Origin: Mycolicibacterium vinylchloridicum
GTDB taxonomy: Bacteria; Actinomycetota; Actinomycetes; Mycobacteriales; Mycobacteriaceae
Assembly (NCBI RefSeq): GCF_013404075.1
Contig: NZ_JACBJQ010000005.1
Span: 62,001-126,000, forward strand
Direction: 5' to 3'
DNA length: 64,000 nucleotides
Shown: positions 62,025 to 64,000 of the stretch, one piece after another
Layout of the letters: each line of letters opens with the position of its first letter
How positions within the stretch are numbered: position 1 is the stretch's first letter
Made by a program: the position numbers and the translations under genes
The notes under the pieces: generated by a model
The model's input: the letters and a program-made list of their open reading frames with translations, nothing else
Told to the model about the DNA's origin: nothing
Database searches by the model: none

Positions 62025-62162
62025 TCAGCGGCGCGGCTGATCACCCTGACCGCAAGTGCACTGCTGAGCAGGCGGCACGTCGCGCATCACCTGGTCGACG
62101 TGCTCGCCACATCCTGCCCAGGTCGTCTTGTGGCAGTGCGGGCACTCAACGGGATAGCACAT
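62025..62162 (-). CDS. 45-residue cysteine-rich (zinc-ribbon-like) protein
   Basis: A short gene with ATG at 62162, AAGGAG ahead of it, and a TGA at 62025. The product is 45 residues long. It has CPHC after the start (MCYPVECPHCHK), AGCGEH, and CTCG near the end, so six Cys and several His can bind zinc or a cluster. It lies 25 bp from thioredoxin, on the same strand. Similar small proteins beginning MCYPVECP with TTWAGCG appear in many mycobacterial genomes (from memory, not checked). The function is unknown, but the placement suggests a role with sulfur or redox proteins. Confidence 0.8.
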   Translation of the reverse strand: MCYPVECPHCHKTTWAGCGEHVDQVMRDVPPAQQCTCGQGDQPRR

Positions 62163-62187
62163 GATCAAACTCCTTCGCGTTGACTAA

Positions 62188-62562
62188 CTATGCGTCGGCT
62201 GCGGCTTTGCGCGCGGCAATAGTCGCACGAACCTCGGCCATGTCGAGTGCCTTGACCTTGGTGACCAGCTCCTCGAACGACTGCGGTGGCATCGCCCCCG
62301 GCTGGCTGTAGACGAGAACGCCCTCGCGGAAGGCCATGATGGTCGGAATCGAACGGATCTGCAGGGCGGCGGCCAACTCTTGCTCGGCCTCGGTATCGAC
62401 CTTTGCGTGGACGACGTCGGGGTGGCGCTGCGCAGACTTGTCGAAGACCGGTGCGAAGGCGCGGCAGGGGCCGCACCAGGACGCCCAGAAATCGACGATG
62501 ACCACGGGGTTGTCGGTGATGGTCGACTCGAAATCGTCGAACGTCAGATTGACGGTTGTCAT
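62188..62562 (-). CDS. Thioredoxin
   Basis: A 124-residue thioredoxin. The active site is WASWCGPCRAFAP (residues about 27-39), the cis-Pro is in SIPTIM, and the fold is complete. The C-terminal helix has a 15-residue extension (MAEVRATIAARKAAADA) beyond the usual thioredoxin length. It lies between the MBL-rhodanese gene and the cysteine-rich small gene on the same strand, so it probably reduces sulfane-sulfur intermediates or the partner protein. The ATG has a GAGGAGAATC site. Confidence 0.93.
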   Translation of the reverse strand: MTTVNLTFDDFESTITDNPVVIVDFWASWCGPCRAFAPVFDKSAQRHPDVVHAKVDTEAEQELAAALQIRSIPTIMAFREGVLVYSQPGAMPPQSFEELVTKVKALDMAEVRATIAARKAAADA

Positions 62563-62596
62563 GATTCTCCTCTTATTCTTTCGGGTTGTCGGGACG

Positions 62597-63976
62597 TCAG
62601 GCGGCGACGTGGGCTTGCGCCCACGCGTTGTAGCCGCCCGCCAAGTCGGTCACGTTGTCGAAGCCGTTGGCCCGCAGCAGGGATGCGGCGACACTCGAGC
62701 GCCAACCGCCGGCGCAGTGCACGACAATCGGCCGGTCGACAGGGACGTCATCGAGCCGAACCCGCAACTGTGCCAGCGGGATCGGTAGCGCACCGGGGAT
62801 CACGCCGTTTTCCCGTTCGCCGGGGTTGCGAATGTCGATCACGGTGACCGCATCCTGCGCCATCAGGCGGTCCAGGTCGGCGACGCTGGCGCGCTGGGCG
62901 GTGCGGATCAGGTCGCGCAGCTCGGACGGGAATTGTTCACCGTGCTCGACGTTGAGATAGCCCACGGCATTGTCCGAGCCGATCCGGGCCAGCCGCAGCG
63001 CAGCATCCTGTTCCTCGCCGGGGTAGGTCACCAGTGCGATCGTGTCGCCGACCTCGGCGACCATGCCGCCGGTCTCGGCGAAGCGGCCGTCGAAGCCGAC
63101 GTTCACCGAACCGCGCAGGTGACCGGCGGCGAAGTCATCGACCGACCGCGCGTCGACCACCCGGATTCCGGCTGCCAACGCCTCGCGCAGCTGTGCCGGG
63201 GACATCGCGGGGATGGCGCGAGACCCGCTCAGCAGCGGATGGACCCCCTTGTTCATCGCGGCGTTGACCGAGAAGTAGGCGGGCGCTGCGGGTTGACCGT
63301 TGGTGATCAGCCCGACGAACTCGTCGATACTCATCGGCTGCACCGACGGGTTCGTGCGGCGCTGCTCGCCGATCGTCGAGGTGAGTTCCGTCGACAGGTT
63401 CTTGCCGCACGAAGACCCGGCCCCGTGGGCCGGCATCACCGTCACCGAATCGGGCAACGCGAACAGCGTGTCGTGAATCGAGTGATACATGGCGCGGGCC
63501 AGGTCACTGGTCGAGCTGTCGCCGATGTTGACCAGGTCGGGCCGCCCGACATCGCCGATGAACAGCGAGTCGCCGGTCAACACGGCGGTCGGCACCGACT
63601 CGGGATGCTCCCGCACTACCACGCTGATCGATTCCCAGGTGTGGCCCGGAGTCGAGAGGATCTCCAGATCCACTTCGCCGAGCGAGATGTGCTCGCCATG
63701 GCCCAGCCGGCGAATCGGGTAGTCGGTCTCAGCGGCCTCACCGAATCCGATCCACGCGCCGGTGGCCTCCACCAGCTCCAGGTGCCCGGAGACGAAGTCG
63801 GCGTGGAAGTGGGTGTTGATGACGCCTTCGATCCGAAGGCCGTATTTCCGGGCGTCCGCCAGGTACTCGGCGATGTCGCGACGCGGGTCCACGACGACGG
63901 CGCGGCCGGTGGTCTGGTCGCCGATCAGATAGGACGCGTGCGACAAGCACTCGATGTAGTACTGCTCGAGGATCAT
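62597..63976 (-). CDS. MBL-fold persulfide-dioxygenase-like protein fused to two rhodanese domains
   Basis: A 459-residue protein. Residues 1-240 form the metallo-beta-lactamase domain with THFHADFVSGH, STPGHTWES and MPAHGAGSSCGKN, as in persulfide dioxygenases (ETHE1 type). Two rhodanese-like domains follow (about 265-355 and 370-455). The last one has an active-site Cys (VVHCAGGWRSS). The first has no Cys at that site (ALVTYPGEEQD) and is inactive. It would oxidise glutathione- or mycothiol-type persulfides to sulfite and transfer sulfane sulfur. The AAGGAG site lies 9 bp before the ATG. It is followed by thioredoxin on the same strand. Confidence 0.9.
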   Translation of the reverse strand: MILEQYYIECLSHASYLIGDQTTGRAVVVDPRRDIAEYLADARKYGLRIEGVINTHFHADFVSGHLELVEATGAWIGFGEAAETDYPIRRLGHGEHISLGEVDLEILSTPGHTWESISVVVREHPESVPTAVLTGDSLFIGDVGRPDLVNIGDSSTSDLARAMYHSIHDTLFALPDSVTVMPAHGAGSSCGKNLSTELTSTIGEQRRTNPSVQPMSIDEFVGLITNGQPAAPAYFSVNAAMNKGVHPLLSGSRAIPAMSPAQLREALAAGIRVVDARSVDDFAAGHLRGSVNVGFDGRFAETGGMVAEVGDTIALVTYPGEEQDAALRLARIGSDNAVGYLNVEHGEQFPSELRDLIRTAQRASVADLDRLMAQDAVTVIDIRNPGERENGVIPGALPIPLAQLRVRLDDVPVDRPIVVHCAGGWRSSVAASLLRANGFDNVTDLAGGYNAWAQAHVAA

Positions 63977-64000
63977 TGCCTGTACTCCTTGGCTCGGTGC

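Overview
The window comes from a high-GC actinobacterium, almost certainly a member of the Mycobacteriaceae and probably an environmental, catabolically rich species. The evidence is an antigen-85-type mycolyltransferase, a secreted DUF732 protein, a FadE22-LigB-CstA neighbourhood arranged as in Mycobacterium tuberculosis, an EthA/MymA-type monooxygenase, FprB-like ferredoxin reductase and many TetR, FadE and FadD genes. Start codons are often GTG, and many genes overlap by 1, 4 or 8 bases, so operons are easy to trace. No tRNA, rRNA, CRISPR array or insertion sequence was seen.

Bases 1-18,540 form an oxidative lipid or terpenoid/steroid-like catabolic island. A plus-strand operon carries the end of a PEP-utilising phosphotransferase, two paralogous six-helix membrane proteins, a PpdK-like phosphotransferase without a pyruvate domain, a winged-helix-like protein and a P450. 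A third membrane paralogue faces it. A second operon holds an SCP2 protein, an acyl-CoA ligase, a second P450, an SDR, an aldehyde dehydrogenase, a 3Fe-4S ferredoxin, a ferredoxin-fused reductase and a fourth membrane paralogue. An acyl-CoA dehydrogenase, a thiolase and two tandem TetR regulators follow on the minus strand. Together they could hydroxylate a terminal carbon, oxidise it to the acid, activate it with CoA and start beta-oxidation. The substrate is unknown.

Bases 18,590-24,070 hold small secreted proteins, a stranded coding remnant, a SnoaL-like protein, and a TetR/Baeyer-Villiger monooxygenase/hydrolase unit with a perfect palindromic operator. Bases 24,080-32,230 are an aromatic meta-cleavage cluster: flavin hydroxylase, C-C hydrolase, extradiol dioxygenase and sulfatase on the minus strand, and TetR, a broken hydratase, acylating acetaldehyde dehydrogenase and hydroxyketoacid aldolase on the plus strand. 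A nested 17-bp-arm palindrome lies between the two arms. The hydratase remnant leaves the local pathway one enzyme short.

Bases 32,220-44,460 are mixed: two APH/ACAD-type lipid genes, an MFS pump, a VanX-like dipeptidase, a PAS-ANTAR regulator with a GAAA-capped leader hairpin, a SulP transporter, a SOUL protein, an SDR, a paired FadE heteromer, the mycolyltransferase and a small kinase. Bases 44,500-55,640 hold the cstA/ybdD, ligB and fadE22 neighbourhood, with a flavoprotein, a mycothiol-type isomerase-family protein and a membrane molybdopterin oxidoreductase inserted. Bases 55,650-64,000 carry a duplicated metallopeptidase lipoprotein, a 3-beta-HSD-like epimerase, a MASE1-GAF-PP2C phosphatase and, on the minus strand, a persulfide-type sulfur module (MBL-rhodanese, thioredoxin and a 45-residue cysteine-rich protein).
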